Shown here piece after piece: positions 43,560 to 53,031 of a DNA stretch of 64,000 bases. Under the pieces are notes generated by a model that made no database searches, was not told the DNA's origin, and saw nothing but the letters and a program-made list of their open reading frames with translations. The stretch lies in NCBI RefSeq assembly GCF_947500045.1, contig NZ_CANMQQ010000002.1, positions 310,001-374,000 of the forward strand. Direction: 5' to 3'. Source of the DNA: an uncultured Ruegeria sp. (lineage in GTDB: Bacteria; Pseudomonadota; Alphaproteobacteria; Rhodobacterales; Rhodobacteraceae). The position numbers were made by a program, and so were the translations under genes. The first letter of the stretch is position 1. Every line of letters starts with the position of its first letter.

Positions 43560-44770
43560 CAGACGCGCTCGATAATCGTTGCCGCACCCATGCCGGATGC
43601 GATGCACAGCGTGGCCAGACCAGTTTCTTTGTCCTGACGCTCAAGCTCATCCAGCAGTGTGCCGATAATCATCGCTCCGGTTGCGCCCAGCGGGTGCCCC
43701 ATCGCGATAGACCCGCCGTTAACGTTTACCAGAGCCGGATCAACATCGAACGCCTGCTGGAACCGCAGCACGACCGAGGCGAAAGCTTCGTTCACTTCGA
43801 ACAGGTCCAGATCGCTGATCTTCATACCATTGTCGGCGAGGATCTTCTTGGTCACCGGCACTGGGCCAGTCAGCATGATGGTCGGATCTGTACCGATCTT
43901 GGCGGTCGCTTTGATACGTGCGCGGGGCTTCAGGCCGTACTTCTCACCGAATTCCTTGTTGCCGATCAGAACCGCAGCAGCACCATCCACGATGCCCGAG
44001 CTGTTGCCCGCATGGTGGATGTGGTTGATCCGCTCCAGATGCGGGTACTTGATCATCGCCACCTTGTCGAAGCCCGGCATCTGTTCACCCATCATTGCGA
44101 ATGACGGATTCAGTGCGCCAAGCGACTGCATGTCTGTACCGGGGCGCATGTATTCATCACGGTCCAAAATGGACAGGCCGTTCTGATCCTTCACGGTAAT
44201 GACCGATTTGTCGAAGCGGCCTTCTTCCCAGGCTTTGGCTGCACGTTTTTGCGATTCTACCGCCAGCGCGTCGGCGTCATCCCGGTTGAATCCGTACTCG
44301 GTTGCGATGATATCAGCCGAAATACCTTGCGGGACGAAATAGGTGTCCATCGCCAGTGTCGGATCGACCGCAATCGCAGCGCCATCGCTGCCCATGGCCA
44401 CGCGGCCCATCATCTCGACACCGCCCGCGATGTAGGCTTCGCCTGCGCCACCTTTGACCTGGTTTGCGGCCAAGTTCACGGCCTCCATACCCGAGGCGCA
44501 GAAACGGTTAATTGCCAGACCGGGGATCGATTGGTCAAGATCCGAGGCCAGAACAGCTGAGCGTGCAAGACAGCCGCCCTGTTCCATCACCTGGGTGACG
44601 TTGCCCCAGATCACATCCTCGACGGCGTGACCTTCCAGGTTGTTGCGTTCTTTCATCGCGTTCAGGGTCAGGGCGGACAAGCGCACCGAGGTCACCTCGT
44701 GCAGGCTGCCATCCTTGCGGCCCTTGCCGCGCGGGGTGCGCAAGGCGTCATAGATATAGGCTTCGGTCAT
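43559..44770 (-). CDS. fadA: Acetyl-CoA acyltransferase (thiolase)
   Basis: A 403-residue thiolase that cleaves 3-ketoacyl-CoA to acetyl-CoA and a shortened acyl-CoA. Active-site residues are C91 in INRFCASGMEAV, the His in GSIAMGHPLGATG and the C-terminal Cys in LCIASGMGAA. The degradative FadA type is favoured over the biosynthetic type because of the adjacent hydratase/dehydrogenase. ATG at 44770 has an AAGGAGAA site. Confidence 0.94.
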   Translation of the reverse strand: MTEAYIYDALRTPRGKGRKDGSLHEVTSVRLSALTLNAMKERNNLEGHAVEDVIWGNVTQVMEQGGCLARSAVLASDLDQSIPGLAINRFCASGMEAVNLAANQVKGGAGEAYIAGGVEMMGRVAMGSDGAAIAVDPTLAMDTYFVPQGISADIIATEYGFNRDDADALAVESQKRAAKAWEEGRFDKSVITVKDQNGLSILDRDEYMRPGTDMQSLGALNPSFAMMGEQMPGFDKVAMIKYPHLERINHIHHAGNSSGIVDGAAAVLIGNKEFGEKYGLKPRARIKATAKIGTDPTIMLTGPVPVTKKILADNGMKISDLDLFEVNEAFASVVLRFQQAFDVDPALVNVNGGSIAMGHPLGATGAMIIGTLLDELERQDKETGLATLCIASGMGAATIIERV

Positions 44771-44782
44771 GGGGTCTTCTCC

Positions 44783-45421
44783 TTAAGCTCGATCCGACGG
44801 TCTGCCGGGCATCAGGTCATAGGGGGGTTTCCAACCGGGCTGTTCGCTGAGGCGCGTCAACCAGGTGTCAATATGGGGCCAGTCGGCGCGATCAAAGCCG
44901 AACGGTTCGGGGTAATAAAGGTAACCGCAGCAGCTTATGTCGGCATTGGTTACACCGTCGCCTACAATCCAGTCGCGGCCATCGAGGTGGGTGTTCAGCG
45001 TTTGATACGCCGCTTTAAGCCGTCCTTGATTGAAGGCAATGACGTCCGGGTTTCGGTGTTTTTCCGGAAGGAAATTGATCAGGAAACGGGTCAATCCGGC
45101 CATCGAGCTAAGCTTGTGGTTGTCCCACAGAACCCATCTGAAAATCTCGTAATTCTCATCGCGATCCTTGCCGCCGAATTTTCCCGATTTCTCGGTGACA
45201 TAGGCCTGAATTGCACCCGATTGGCTGGTGCGGAAATCGCCATCAATCAGGAGCGGGGCTTCGCCCATTTCGTTCATTTCGGCGCGAAATTCTGGGGTTC
45301 GGGTCTCGCCGTTGAAAAAATCCACGAAGACTGGCTCCCAATCAAGACCAGACATCTCCAGCGCCAGTGCCGCCTTGTACGAGTTTCCGCTTTCTCCGAA
45401 GCAATGAAGTTTGATGGTCAT
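44783..45421 (-). CDS. Glutathione S-transferase
   Basis: A 212-residue GST with an N-terminal thioredoxin-like domain (IKLHCFGESGNSYKAALALE, MGEAPLLIDGDF then TSQSGAIQAY for the glutathione site) and an all-helical C-terminal domain containing GVTNADISCCGYL. It is the first gene of the operon, 12 bases before thiolase. It may detoxify reactive acyl or aldehyde intermediates; substrate unknown. Confidence 0.92.
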   Translation of the reverse strand: MTIKLHCFGESGNSYKAALALEMSGLDWEPVFVDFFNGETRTPEFRAEMNEMGEAPLLIDGDFRTSQSGAIQAYVTEKSGKFGGKDRDENYEIFRWVLWDNHKLSSMAGLTRFLINFLPEKHRNPDVIAFNQGRLKAAYQTLNTHLDGRDWIVGDGVTNADISCCGYLYYPEPFGFDRADWPHIDTWLTRLSEQPGWKPPYDLMPGRPSDRA

Positions 45422-45736
45422 GTGATCACCCCTCCCGTGGTGTATGTGGCTAGGTTGGTAATTCCGTATTTGAAACGAGAAGAAGGGCAGGTTGCACGTC
45501 TTCCCCGTAACGGTTTCTTAAGGTTAATGCTGTTTTTGTCCTCTTGCGGTACAGGCTGCCGAGCCGATGACCGCACGAGGAGAAGCCCCGCCGTCCCGGC
45601 TGAGTGCCACCTAGTGAGATCAGTACCCGGATGGCGGGGTGGACGTACGTCCGTTTCTTCTTCTTGTTCCAAATACGGCCGCCGGAGGCGGAAAAAGCGG
45701 GCCTCAATGGCGCGCCGTCTGTTTGGTATTCCAGCT
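45422..45736. other. Promoter-bearing spacer before the GST operon
   Basis: About 315 bases without a supported gene. A 96-codon minus-strand frame crosses it but is basic, lacks a ribosome site and resembles nothing. The promoter of the GST-thiolase-cupin-fadJ unit should lie in the left half, near an AT-richer stretch at 45515-45540. No clear terminator follows the small gene on the right. Confidence 0.5.
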
Positions 45737-45949
45737 TCACCGCTTTCGCGCCTCTAGTTCTGAATTGAAGATCCGCAGTCTGTGCGTCAGATTCTCCTCA
45801 TCGATTACACTGTTGAAATTTTCGAACAGAAACGAAAGAGCCTCACCTTCATCCAGCCCGGCGTCGCGCGCGAAGCCGCGCAGCTTGCGATACCCGTCCT
45901 CGGTCATGGCGACAGGAAATCGTCGGGTCAGGCGAAATCGTTTTGGCAT
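45737..45949 (-). CDS. Small basic/acidic protein, possible ribbon-helix-helix type
   Basis: A 70-residue protein beginning MPKRFRLTRRFPVAMTED, then two helices. A short strand-like N-terminus with basic and alternating residues followed by two helices recalls ribbon-helix-helix DNA-binding proteins, but the match is weak. It lies 53 bases after the acyl-CoA dehydrogenase gene on the same strand and could be co-transcribed. Function not assigned. Confidence 0.6.
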   Translation of the reverse strand: MPKRFRLTRRFPVAMTEDGYRKLRGFARDAGLDEGEALSFLFENFNSVIDEENLTHRLRIFNSELEARKR

Positions 45950-46002
45950 CTTGTCTCCTCCGTCGCTGGGCTCGGGTTATGACGCCCGAACCCACAGTGA
46001 GA

Positions 46003-47784
46003 TCAGAAGCTCGCAGCGTCCAGTGCCATTACTGTGTCCGCTCCTGTTTGAATGCGCGCCAGATGCATCGCAGTCGCGGGCAGGCGGCGCGCCATATAGA
46101 ACTGACCCGTTTTGATCTTGGTCTCGTAGAACTCTTTGTCCGAGGCACCACCGTCCAACGCGTCCTGAGCGGCCTTGGCCATCTGCGCCCACATCAGCCC
46201 CAGGCAGACATGGCCGAACATGTGCATGAAATCATACGAGCCGGACAGAGCGTTGTTTGGGTTCTTCATGCCTTCCTGCATGAAATACATGCCAGCGGCT
46301 TGCAGGTCTTTGGACGCGGCCTTTAGTGGTTCGATAAAGGCCTTGTCATAGACTTCGTCCTTGCCACCGTTTTCCTTGCAGAAGGTTTTTATCATCTCGA
46401 AGAACGCCATGACGTGCTTGCCGCCATCTTGGGCGAGCTTGCGGCCCACAAGATCCAGCGCCTGAACCCCATTGGCCCCTTCGTAGATCATCGCGATACG
46501 GGCATCGCGGGTGTATTGCGACATGCCCCATTCTTCGATGTAGCCGTGGCCACCATAAACCTGCTGCGCCTGAACGGTCATGTCGTAGCCTTCGTCCGTC
46601 AGGAAGCCCTTGATGACCGGCGTCAGCAGTGAGATCAGCCCGTCCGCGTCCTTGTCGCCCGAACGGTGCGCCTTGTCGATCATGATCGCACCCCACAGGA
46701 TGAACGCGCGCGCGCCTTCGGTAAAGCTTTTCTGATCCATCAGGTTACGACGGATGTCCGGGTGAACGATCAGCGGATCGGCAGGGCCATCTGGGTTTTT
46801 GACACCAGTCACATCGCGACCCTGCAGACGGTCCTTGGCGTATTCAACGGCGTTTTGATATGCGGCTTCGGCCTGTGACAGGCCTTGCATGCCAACTCCC
46901 AGACGCGCTTCGTTCATCATGGTGAACATGGCGCGCATGCCTTTGTGTTCGTCGCCCAGCAGCCAGCCGGTGGCTTCGTCATAGTTCATGACACAGGTCG
47001 AGTTGCCGTGGATGCCCATCTTTTCTTCGATCTTGCCGACAGAAACACCGTTGCGTTCACCCGGGGTGCCGTCCTCGTTGACAATGAACTTGGGCACGAT
47101 GAACAACGATACGCCTTTGATGCCCTCGGGTCCGCCGGGGATTTTGGCCAGCACCAGGTGGATGATGTTATTGGCCATGTCGTGGTCGCCAGCCGAGATA
47201 AAGATTTTCTGGCCAGAGATTTTGTAGCTACCATCGCCTTGCGGTTCCGCCTTGGTGCGCATCAGGCCCAGATCGGTGCCGCAATGCGGTTCCGTCAGGT
47301 TCATGGTGCCGGTCCACTCGCAGCTGACCATGTTTGGTAGGTACTTATTTTTTTGCTCGTCGGTTCCGTGCGCCAAGATCGCCGAGGCCGCGCCGTGGGT
47401 CAGGCCTTGGTACATTACAAACGCTTGGTTTGCGCCCGAGAACATCTCGCCCACGGCAGTTCCCATCACGTAGGGCATGTTCTGGCCGCCATACTCTTCC
47501 GGCATGTCGAGGCCAGGCCAGCCGCCTTCTTTCATCTGCTCGAAGGCGTCTTTGAAACCAGTCGGGGTGTACACAATGCCGTTTTCCAACCGGCACCCTT
47601 CGGTGTCGCCCACAACATTCAGCGGGTGCAGAACATTGGTGGCGACTTTGCCGGCTTCTTCCAGAACAGCGCCGGTGAATTCGGCCTCCAGTTCGTCATA
47701 GCCGGGGATGTCCGACTGTGAGACTTTCAGAACGTCGTGCAGAATGAACTGCATGTCTTTGGTTGGCGCGTTGTAGACGGGCAT
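46003..47784 (-). CDS. Acyl-CoA dehydrogenase, 593 aa type
   Basis: A 593-residue FAD enzyme of the long acyl-CoA dehydrogenase subfamily with an extra C-terminal helical domain. FAD and substrate motifs seen are [30 protein letters not shown] and [20 protein letters not shown]. The same subfamily contains DmdC, the methylmercaptopropionyl-CoA dehydrogenase of DMSP-degrading roseobacters, so either a fatty acyl-CoA or a DMSP-derived substrate is possible. It follows a MerR gene by 37 bases and is probably co-transcribed with and controlled by it. Confidence 0.92.
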   Translation of the reverse strand: MPVYNAPTKDMQFILHDVLKVSQSDIPGYDELEAEFTGAVLEEAGKVATNVLHPLNVVGDTEGCRLENGIVYTPTGFKDAFEQMKEGGWPGLDMPEEYGGQNMPYVMGTAVGEMFSGANQAFVMYQGLTHGAASAILAHGTDEQKNKYLPNMVSCEWTGTMNLTEPHCGTDLGLMRTKAEPQGDGSYKISGQKIFISAGDHDMANNIIHLVLAKIPGGPEGIKGVSLFIVPKFIVNEDGTPGERNGVSVGKIEEKMGIHGNSTCVMNYDEATGWLLGDEHKGMRAMFTMMNEARLGVGMQGLSQAEAAYQNAVEYAKDRLQGRDVTGVKNPDGPADPLIVHPDIRRNLMDQKSFTEGARAFILWGAIMIDKAHRSGDKDADGLISLLTPVIKGFLTDEGYDMTVQAQQVYGGHGYIEEWGMSQYTRDARIAMIYEGANGVQALDLVGRKLAQDGGKHVMAFFEMIKTFCKENGGKDEVYDKAFIEPLKAASKDLQAAGMYFMQEGMKNPNNALSGSYDFMHMFGHVCLGLMWAQMAKAAQDALDGGASDKEFYETKIKTGQFYMARRLPATAMHLARIQTGADTVMALDAASF

Positions 47785-47821
47785 GTGAAACTCCCTTAAT
47801 TCATATGTCCGGAGGTCGGCC

Positions 47822-48223
47822 TTATTCAGCCGCCTTCTTTTCCTGTTTCATCGAGGCGATAACCTTCTCGCCCCAGCGCAACTGCTCTTTCAGTTCGTCG
47901 ATGGCCTGCGTCAGTTCTTCGCGGCGCGATTCCATGTCTGCCAGACGTTCGCACGCGATCTCATAAGTGCGGGACATCTGGGTCAGCTGCTGGTCACCCA
48001 CGTGATACAAGTCCAGAAGCTGGCGGATTTCTTCGAGGCTAAAGCCAAAGCGCTTGCCGCGTAGGATCAATTTCAGGCGCGCGCGGTCCCGTTTGGTGAA
48101 CAGGCGCTTCTGGCCCTCGCGGATCGGAAACAAAAGCTCTTTGGCCTCGTAGAACCGCAAAGTGCGGGGCGTGACATCATATGTCTCGCACATCTCGCGG
48201 ATGGTCAGCAGATCTTCGGTCAT
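47822..48223 (-). CDS. MerR-family regulator (first of two)
   Basis: A 133-residue MerR-type regulator: winged helix-turn-helix at residues 5-70 ([20 protein letters not shown]), then a dimerising coiled coil (about 80-125). It has no Cys-rich effector tail, so metal sensing is unlikely. Position directly before the acyl-CoA dehydrogenase gene points to control of acyl-CoA breakdown, as in LiuR-like regulators. A second, similar MerR gene lies 175 bases upstream. Confidence 0.9.
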   Translation of the reverse strand: MTEDLLTIREMCETYDVTPRTLRFYEAKELLFPIREGQKRLFTKRDRARLKLILRGKRFGFSLEEIRQLLDLYHVGDQQLTQMSRTYEIACERLADMESRREELTQAIDELKEQLRWGEKVIASMKQEKKAAE

Positions 48224-48294
48224 GGTTCAAACTCTCATCACTGGCGTCATGCAGATTGAGTTGCGCAGTTGATGAGCGTTTTACAACACACAAG

Positions 48295-48308
48295 TGACGT
48301 TTACGTAA
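48295..48308. promoter_or_regulatory. LiuR-like operator (TGACGTTTACGTAA)
   Basis: An imperfect palindrome of the ACGT-type recognised by MerR-family acyl-CoA regulators such as LiuR, lying 72 bases before the first MerR gene. A second half-site (TTGACGTAAC) is at 48333-48342. It may serve autoregulation and control of the dehydrogenase gene. Confidence 0.5.
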
Positions 48309-48397
48309 TGTGGACGCTGCGTCACAAACAGGTTGACGTAACATCCGATCGCGTAAGGGGAGGTTTTTGGCAATTTTCTTGCCGCAAGGGAAGGTGC

Positions 48398-48766
48398 CTA
48401 CTTTAACAGTTCAGCCGTTTGGTCGCGCAATTGCTGAAGCGCATCCATCGCCTCATCCAGCTGCGTGCGTTGCTGGCGCAGTTCTTCCATCTGGCGATCT
48501 GCCATCTCGATGAAGGTCGCCATCTGTGCCTGATTGCCTTTGTCTTCGTAGATCAGCAGCCACTGCCGAATCTCTTCCAGAGGAAATCCAAACTTGCGGC
48601 CGCGCAGGATCAGTTTCATTCGCGCGCACTCGCGTGGTCCGTAAAACCGTGATCGGCCTTCGCGGTCGGGTTGCAGCAATTCGATGTATTCGTAATAGCG
48701 CAAGGTGCGCGGGGTCACGTCGAACTCGGCGCACATTTCTTTGAATGACAAACGGGTGTCGGACAT
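48398..48766 (-). CDS. MerR-family regulator (second of two)
   Basis: A 122-residue MerR-type protein starting MSDTRLSFKEMC, with DNA-binding domain [20 protein letters not shown] and a C-terminal coiled coil. It resembles the other MerR protein closely in the DNA-binding half, so the two may share or compete for related operators. ATG at 48766 has a GGAGACC site; the longer frame to 48850 would run into the divergent promoter. It is divergent from two thioesterase genes. Confidence 0.88.
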   Translation of the reverse strand: MSDTRLSFKEMCAEFDVTPRTLRYYEYIELLQPDREGRSRFYGPRECARMKLILRGRKFGFPLEEIRQWLLIYEDKGNQAQMATFIEMADRQMEELRQQRTQLDEAMDALQQLRDQTAELLK

Positions 48767-48883
48767 TCGGGGTCTCCTTGGCAGCAACCTAGGTCGTCGT
48801 TGCGGCAAGCGCAACAGGTGGGCTTGCCCTTGGCGCAAACGCAAGCCCATAAAGGGGCAGATACAAGAACAGGACCCAACCCC

Positions 48884-49303
48884 ATGGTCGATAAGACAGT
48901 TTTAGCGCGGCAATTCATCGAGGCGATTCCACACGCCAAAGCCTTGGGGCTTGATCTGACCCATATCGGAGAAGGCGAGGCGGAAATCTCGATGCCCTAT
49001 AACGAACAACTGATCGGTGATCCACGCACCGGAGTGATCCATGGCGGTGCGGTCTCGGCGATGCTGGACACCTGCTGTGGCGCTGCCGTGATGAGCCATC
49101 CATCAGCGCCCGGCGGGACGGCCACCATTGATCTGCGCATTGATTATATGCGGGCGGCGACACCGGGACAAAGCATCCGGACCCGCGCCACCTGCTATCA
49201 CATCACCCGCAACGTGGCTTTCGTTCGCGCGACGGCGACGGATGACGATGGGGATCGCCCGGTTGCGACCGCATCAGGTGCATTTACCGTGGAAGGTCGC
49301 TGA
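48884..49303 (+). CDS. PaaI-type hotdog thioesterase (first of a pair)
   Basis: A 139-residue single-hotdog thioesterase hydrolysing acyl-CoA. The family motif is GVIHGGAVSAMLDTCCGAAV, with the expected HGG turn and a catalytic Asp on the helix. The ATG at 48884 is used. It stops one base before the start of a second thioesterase gene. Next to the MerR-regulated beta-oxidation genes, it probably frees CoA from surplus acyl-CoA. Confidence 0.9.
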   Translation: MVDKTVLARQFIEAIPHAKALGLDLTHIGEGEAEISMPYNEQLIGDPRTGVIHGGAVSAMLDTCCGAAVMSHPSAPGGTATIDLRIDYMRAATPGQSIRTRATCYHITRNVAFVRATATDDDGDRPVATASGAFTVEGR

Positions 49304-49304
49304 G

Positions 49305-49823
49305 ATGGCGCGTCCCCGTCCTGAACCTATGCAATTGGTCAAACAACGCCGTGACGCCGCGCTGACGGCGCTGGTTGAAGGCGTGCCGTATATTCAATTC
49401 CTCAACATCACCTTTGATCGGCGCGGGGATGAGCTGACCGGAGTGCTGAATTTTGATGACAAGCTGATCGGCAACCCGTTCCTGCCCGCCATTCATGGCG
49501 GGGTGACGGCAGCGTTCCTTGAAGTCACCGCTGTAATCACGCTGAGTTGGGAGCATATGTTCCCAAGGATCGAGAGCGGCGAGATTGGTGCCGATGATAT
49601 TCTGACGGATGAGAATATCCGGTTCCCGAAGACAATTGATTTCACTGTCGACTACCTGCGGTCCGGGTTACCGCGTGATGCCTATGCGCGTGCCTTTATC
49701 AACCGATCGGGTCGTCGCTATGCTTCGGTCAGGGTCGAGGCATGGCAGGACAATCACGCCAAACTGTTTGCCCAGGGCACGGGGCATTTCCTGATGCCGC
49801 AATCTCCGACATCCAAGGCGTGA
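49305..49823 (+). CDS. PaaI-type hotdog thioesterase (second of a pair)
   Basis: A 172-residue hotdog protein with the HGG motif in FLPAIHGGVTAAFLEVTAV. It is longer than its neighbour because of a loop with many acidic residues (about 80-105). Here the helix after HGG has Glu where the first has Asp. The two proteins could form a hetero-oligomer, since tandem hotdog genes often do. It ends 2 bases before the MATE gene. Confidence 0.88.
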   Translation: MARPRPEPMQLVKQRRDAALTALVEGVPYIQFLNITFDRRGDELTGVLNFDDKLIGNPFLPAIHGGVTAAFLEVTAVITLSWEHMFPRIESGEIGADDILTDENIRFPKTIDFTVDYLRSGLPRDAYARAFINRSGRRYASVRVEAWQDNHAKLFAQGTGHFLMPQSPTSKA

Positions 49824-49825
49824 GC

Positions 49826-51142
49826 ATGGAACACGCCAACGCGCCCCTCACGCACAGGCGGGTGCTGAAGATTGCTTTGCCGATTGTGTTGTCCAATGCC
49901 ACCGTCCCGATCCTTGGGGCGGTGGACACGGGCGTTGTCGGCCAGATGGGGCTGGCTGCTCCGATCGGCGCGGTCGGAATGGGGGCGGTAATTCTGTCGG
50001 CGATCTACTGGATTTTCGGCTTTCTGCGAATGGGCACTACCGGGCTGGCGGCACAAGCGCGCGGTGCTGGGGACACCGCTGAAACCGGTGCTTTGCTGAT
50101 GCGGGGCCTGCTGCTGGGCGGGGTCGCAGGGCTGTTCTTCATCGCCGCCCAGATTTGGGTATTCATGGGGGCTTTTGCGCTGTCGCCTGCCAGCGCTGAA
50201 GTCGAATCCCTGACGCGCGCCTATCTCGAGATTCGCATCTGGGGGGCTCCGGCAACAATTGCCCTTTATGCGGTTACGGGATGGCTGATTGCGGTCGAAC
50301 GAACACGGGGCGTGTTTGTCCTGCAGATATGGATGAACGGGCTGAATATCGCCCTGGATTTATGGTTTGTGCTTGGCCTGGGATGGGGCGTTGAAGGCGT
50401 CGCCATCGCGACGCTGATTGCCGAATGGACAGGCCTTGCGCTGGGCCTGTGGCTTTGTGGTGATGCGTTTGGCGGCAAGCAATGGTGCGATTGGCCCCGG
50501 ATATTTGATCTCGCCCGGCTTCGTCGGATGATGCAGGTAAACGGCGATATCATGGTGCGCTCGGTTCTGCTGACGGGCGCGTTCACTACGTTTCTGTTTG
50601 TAGGTTCCGATCTGGGTGATGTGAACCTGGCGGCCAATCAGGTGTTGCTGCAGTTTCTCGAAATCACCGCCTTCGCGCTGGATGGCTTCGCCTTCTCGGC
50701 CGAGGCATTGGTGGGTGGCGCTGTTGGCGCGCGCGACCGCCAAAAGGTCAGGCGAGCCTCGGTTCTGGCGTCACAATGGGGTGTTGGCGGGGCCGTCGGA
50801 CTAGGGCTGGTGTTTTATCTGGCCGGTCCTGCGCTGATTGATCTGATGTCAACTTCGCCCGAAGTCCGAGTGACCGCACGCGAGTATCTGCATTGGGCTG
50901 CTCTGGCACCGGTCATCGGGGTAGCAAGCTGGATGTTTGATGGTATCTACATCGGGGCGACCTGGACCCGCGATATGCGCAACGCGATGATACAGTCGGT
51001 TGTTATCTATGTAGTGGCCCTGTTCGTACTTGTACCGACCCTGGGCAATCACGGTCTTTGGGCGGCACTGATGGTTCTGAACATCGCGCGCGGGGTGACG
51101 CTTGGATGGCGGTATCCAAAACTGGAGGCCCGGATCGCCTAA
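49826..51142 (+). CDS. MATE-family efflux transporter (DinF-like)
   Basis: A 438-residue membrane protein with twelve predicted helices in two six-helix halves. The N-terminus (VLKIALPIVLSNATVPILGAVDTGVVGQ) matches the DinF branch, whose members couple drug or toxin export to Na+ or H+ gradients. ATG at 49826 follows the thioesterase genes by 2 bases, so it is in the same transcript. It overlaps the end of the convergent ArsC-like gene by 4 bases. Confidence 0.9.
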   Translation: MEHANAPLTHRRVLKIALPIVLSNATVPILGAVDTGVVGQMGLAAPIGAVGMGAVILSAIYWIFGFLRMGTTGLAAQARGAGDTAETGALLMRGLLLGGVAGLFFIAAQIWVFMGAFALSPASAEVESLTRAYLEIRIWGAPATIALYAVTGWLIAVERTRGVFVLQIWMNGLNIALDLWFVLGLGWGVEGVAIATLIAEWTGLALGLWLCGDAFGGKQWCDWPRIFDLARLRRMMQVNGDIMVRSVLLTGAFTTFLFVGSDLGDVNLAANQVLLQFLEITAFALDGFAFSAEALVGGAVGARDRQKVRRASVLASQWGVGGAVGLGLVFYLAGPALIDLMSTSPEVRVTAREYLHWAALAPVIGVASWMFDGIYIGATWTRDMRNAMIQSVVIYVVALFVLVPTLGNHGLWAALMVLNIARGVTLGWRYPKLEARIA

Positions 51143-51480
51143 AGTACATCAAGCAAGTTCTCTGGCGGGCGTCCGATAGCGGCTTTGCCGCCCGCGATAG
51201 CAATCGGTCGCTCGATCAGGATCGGATACTCGGCCATTGCCGAGATCAGCGTTTCTTCGGCAGAAGTTTTGGTCAGGCCCAGTTTTTTGAACTGTTTTTC
51301 GCTGGTCCGCATCAGTTCGATCGCAGATATACCAAGGGATTTCAGCAACTGGTTAAGCTCATTGGTTGAGGGCGGGTTTTCAAGGTACTTTCGAACTTTG
51401 ACCTTTGCACCGTTTTCTTCCAACAAAACCAAACCTGCGTGCGATTTGGAACAACGCGGGTTGTGCCAATACTCGATCAT
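51139..51480 (-). CDS. ArsC/Spx-family protein (arsenate reductase-like)
   Basis: A 113-residue thioredoxin-fold protein. The active-site Cys is C10 in [13 protein letters not shown], and the [17 protein letters not shown] motif holds the arsenate-binding Arg. ArsC family members reduce arsenate with glutathione, but many Rhodobacterales homologues have no arsenic context, and there are no other ars genes here, so the role is open. ATG at 51480 has an AAAGGA site. It overlaps the pyrD stop. Confidence 0.88.
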   Translation of the reverse strand: MIEYWHNPRCSKSHAGLVLLEENGAKVKVRKYLENPPSTNELNQLLKSLGISAIELMRTSEKQFKKLGLTKTSAEETLISAMAEYPILIERPIAIAGGKAAIGRPPENLLDVL

Positions 51481-52535
51481 AGCCAATCCTTTCGCTTGCT
51501 GCCGACTGCTTGCGCAACGGATGTATACCCGTCGCGCGCCAGAAGCCTGTCCAGCCCGCTGGCGATTTCAGCGGCAAGAGATATTCCACCATAAACCATT
51601 GCTGTATAGAATTGGACCGCTGACGCGCCTGCGCAAATCTTGGCATAGGCTTGTTCGGCTGTGCTGATACCGCCGACACCGATCAGGGGAATATCTCCGT
51701 TGGTCAATTGGCTGAGTTGTGCCAGGACGCGTGTCGATTTTTCGAACAACGGCGCACCAGAAAGCCCGCCCGCCTGATCTTTGTCCGGGCTATGCAATCC
51801 CTCGCGCGACAAAGTTGTGTTGGTGGCGATCACCGCATCGACACCTGTCTCGCGCGCGACCTCGGCGATGTCTTGCAATTCAGCGTCCGTCAGGTCGGGC
51901 GCAATTTTCAGGAACACGGGTAGCGGGCGGGGCAGCGCGTTGCGGGTGTTGATAACTCCACTCAGAAGCACGCTCAGCGCAGCCTTGCCTTGCAAATCGC
52001 GCAGCTTTTCGGTGTTCGGTGATGAAACATTGACCGTGGCAAAATCCAGATGAGCGGCGCAATGGGCCAGAACCTTTGCAAAATCGCCGGGTCGGTCGTC
52101 GCTGTCCTTGTTAGCTCCGAGGTTGAGGCCAATCACCGCATCCTTGGGGCGGTGTGAAAGGCGGGCCGCCATCACGTCCATGCCCTCATTATTGAAACCG
52201 AAACGGTTGATGGCAGCCCGGTCTTCGGTCAGCCGGAACAGACGTGGTTTTGGATTCCCGGGCTGAGGGCGTGGCGTCACAGCACCAACTTCAACAAAGC
52301 CAAAACCAGCGCGGGAAAGCGGGCCAAGAACCTCACCATTCTTGTCGAAACCGGCGGCTAAACCGACTGGGTTGGGTAGATCAAGCCCGGCCACTTGTGT
52401 TTTCAACCGCTCAGACGTTACCGGTCCGGGCGACGGTGCAAGACCGGACTTCAAGGCCTTGATCGACAACCCATGAGCAACTTCAGGATCCAAACGATGC
52501 AGGGCAGCCAGCCCAAGTTTCTCGGTCAGTTTCAT
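51477..52535 (-). CDS. pyrD: Dihydroorotate dehydrogenase (quinone), class 2
   Basis: A 352-residue FMN enzyme of the inner membrane that oxidises dihydroorotate to orotate and reduces quinone. The N-terminal helical extension is typical of class 2, the catalytic Ser is in [13 protein letters not shown], and [15 protein letters not shown] binds FMN phosphate. It lies 50 bases after a DUF952 gene on the same strand and overlaps the ArsC-like gene by 4 bases. It provides de novo pyrimidines. Confidence 0.96.
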   Translation of the reverse strand: MKLTEKLGLAALHRLDPEVAHGLSIKALKSGLAPSPGPVTSERLKTQVAGLDLPNPVGLAAGFDKNGEVLGPLSRAGFGFVEVGAVTPRPQPGNPKPRLFRLTEDRAAINRFGFNNEGMDVMAARLSHRPKDAVIGLNLGANKDSDDRPGDFAKVLAHCAAHLDFATVNVSSPNTEKLRDLQGKAALSVLLSGVINTRNALPRPLPVFLKIAPDLTDAELQDIAEVARETGVDAVIATNTTLSREGLHSPDKDQAGGLSGAPLFEKSTRVLAQLSQLTNGDIPLIGVGGISTAEQAYAKICAGASAVQFYTAMVYGGISLAAEIASGLDRLLARDGYTSVAQAVGSKRKDWL

Positions 52536-52584
52536 CCGGCCAGGGCCTTATTTCTGCAGGAACGCCAGATCAGGGATGCTGTCG

Positions 52585-52923
52585 TCATGCCATCTCCTCC
52601 GGAAATTGATGTGTTTTACCATCAAAAGGCAGGTCGCAAGACCACACCACATCGCTGATGCGAATCTGGCGATAGAGATGGGGAAACAGCGCACCACCGC
52701 GCGAGGTTTCCCATTTCAGATTGCCCCCCATGGAATCCGCCTCACAAGCCAACAGCGTCAGCCCTTCGACACCGGCGAAGTGCTTTGCTGCAGTTTCGGC
52801 TGCTTGTTCAGCGGTCGAGAAGTGGACAAAACCATCGGCCACATCAATGGGCGCACCGTCTGAGGCGCCTTGCGCCTGCAAATGGGCCCACTCGTCGGCC
52901 CGGAAAATCTTGTAAATCAGCAT
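52585..52923 (-). CDS. DUF952-family protein
   Basis: A 112-residue protein with the DUF952 pattern: IYKIFRADEWAHLQAQG near the start, then DGFVHFSTAEQAAETAAKHF and a final HLYRQIRISDVVW. The family has an unknown function, probably ligand binding or catalysis, and often sits next to pyrD in this group. ATG at 52923 is used; a start at 52992 is much less likely. Confidence 0.88.
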   Translation of the reverse strand: MLIYKIFRADEWAHLQAQGASDGAPIDVADGFVHFSTAEQAAETAAKHFAGVEGLTLLACEADSMGGNLKWETSRGGALFPHLYRQIRISDVVWSCDLPFDGKTHQFPEEMA

Positions 52924-53031
52924 ATCGGTCTGATGCCCCGCGCAGCAGATGGAATCAAGCCGGATTTCCCCCTTTGACTCTTTGCGATGCACGGCGCACG
53001 ATCACGAAAAACAACGATAGGGAGTTTTAAG

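Noticed and set aside
45450..45740. 96-codon minus-strand frame before GST
   Set aside because: Basic, unordered composition and no ribosome site; the region is better explained as promoter.
44627..45757. 376-codon plus-strand frame across GST and thiolase
   Set aside because: Antisense to two clear enzymes; typical long shadow frame in GC-rich DNA.
51139..51480. Arsenic resistance operon
   Set aside because: Only an ArsC/Spx-like gene is present; no arsR, arsB or acr3 nearby.
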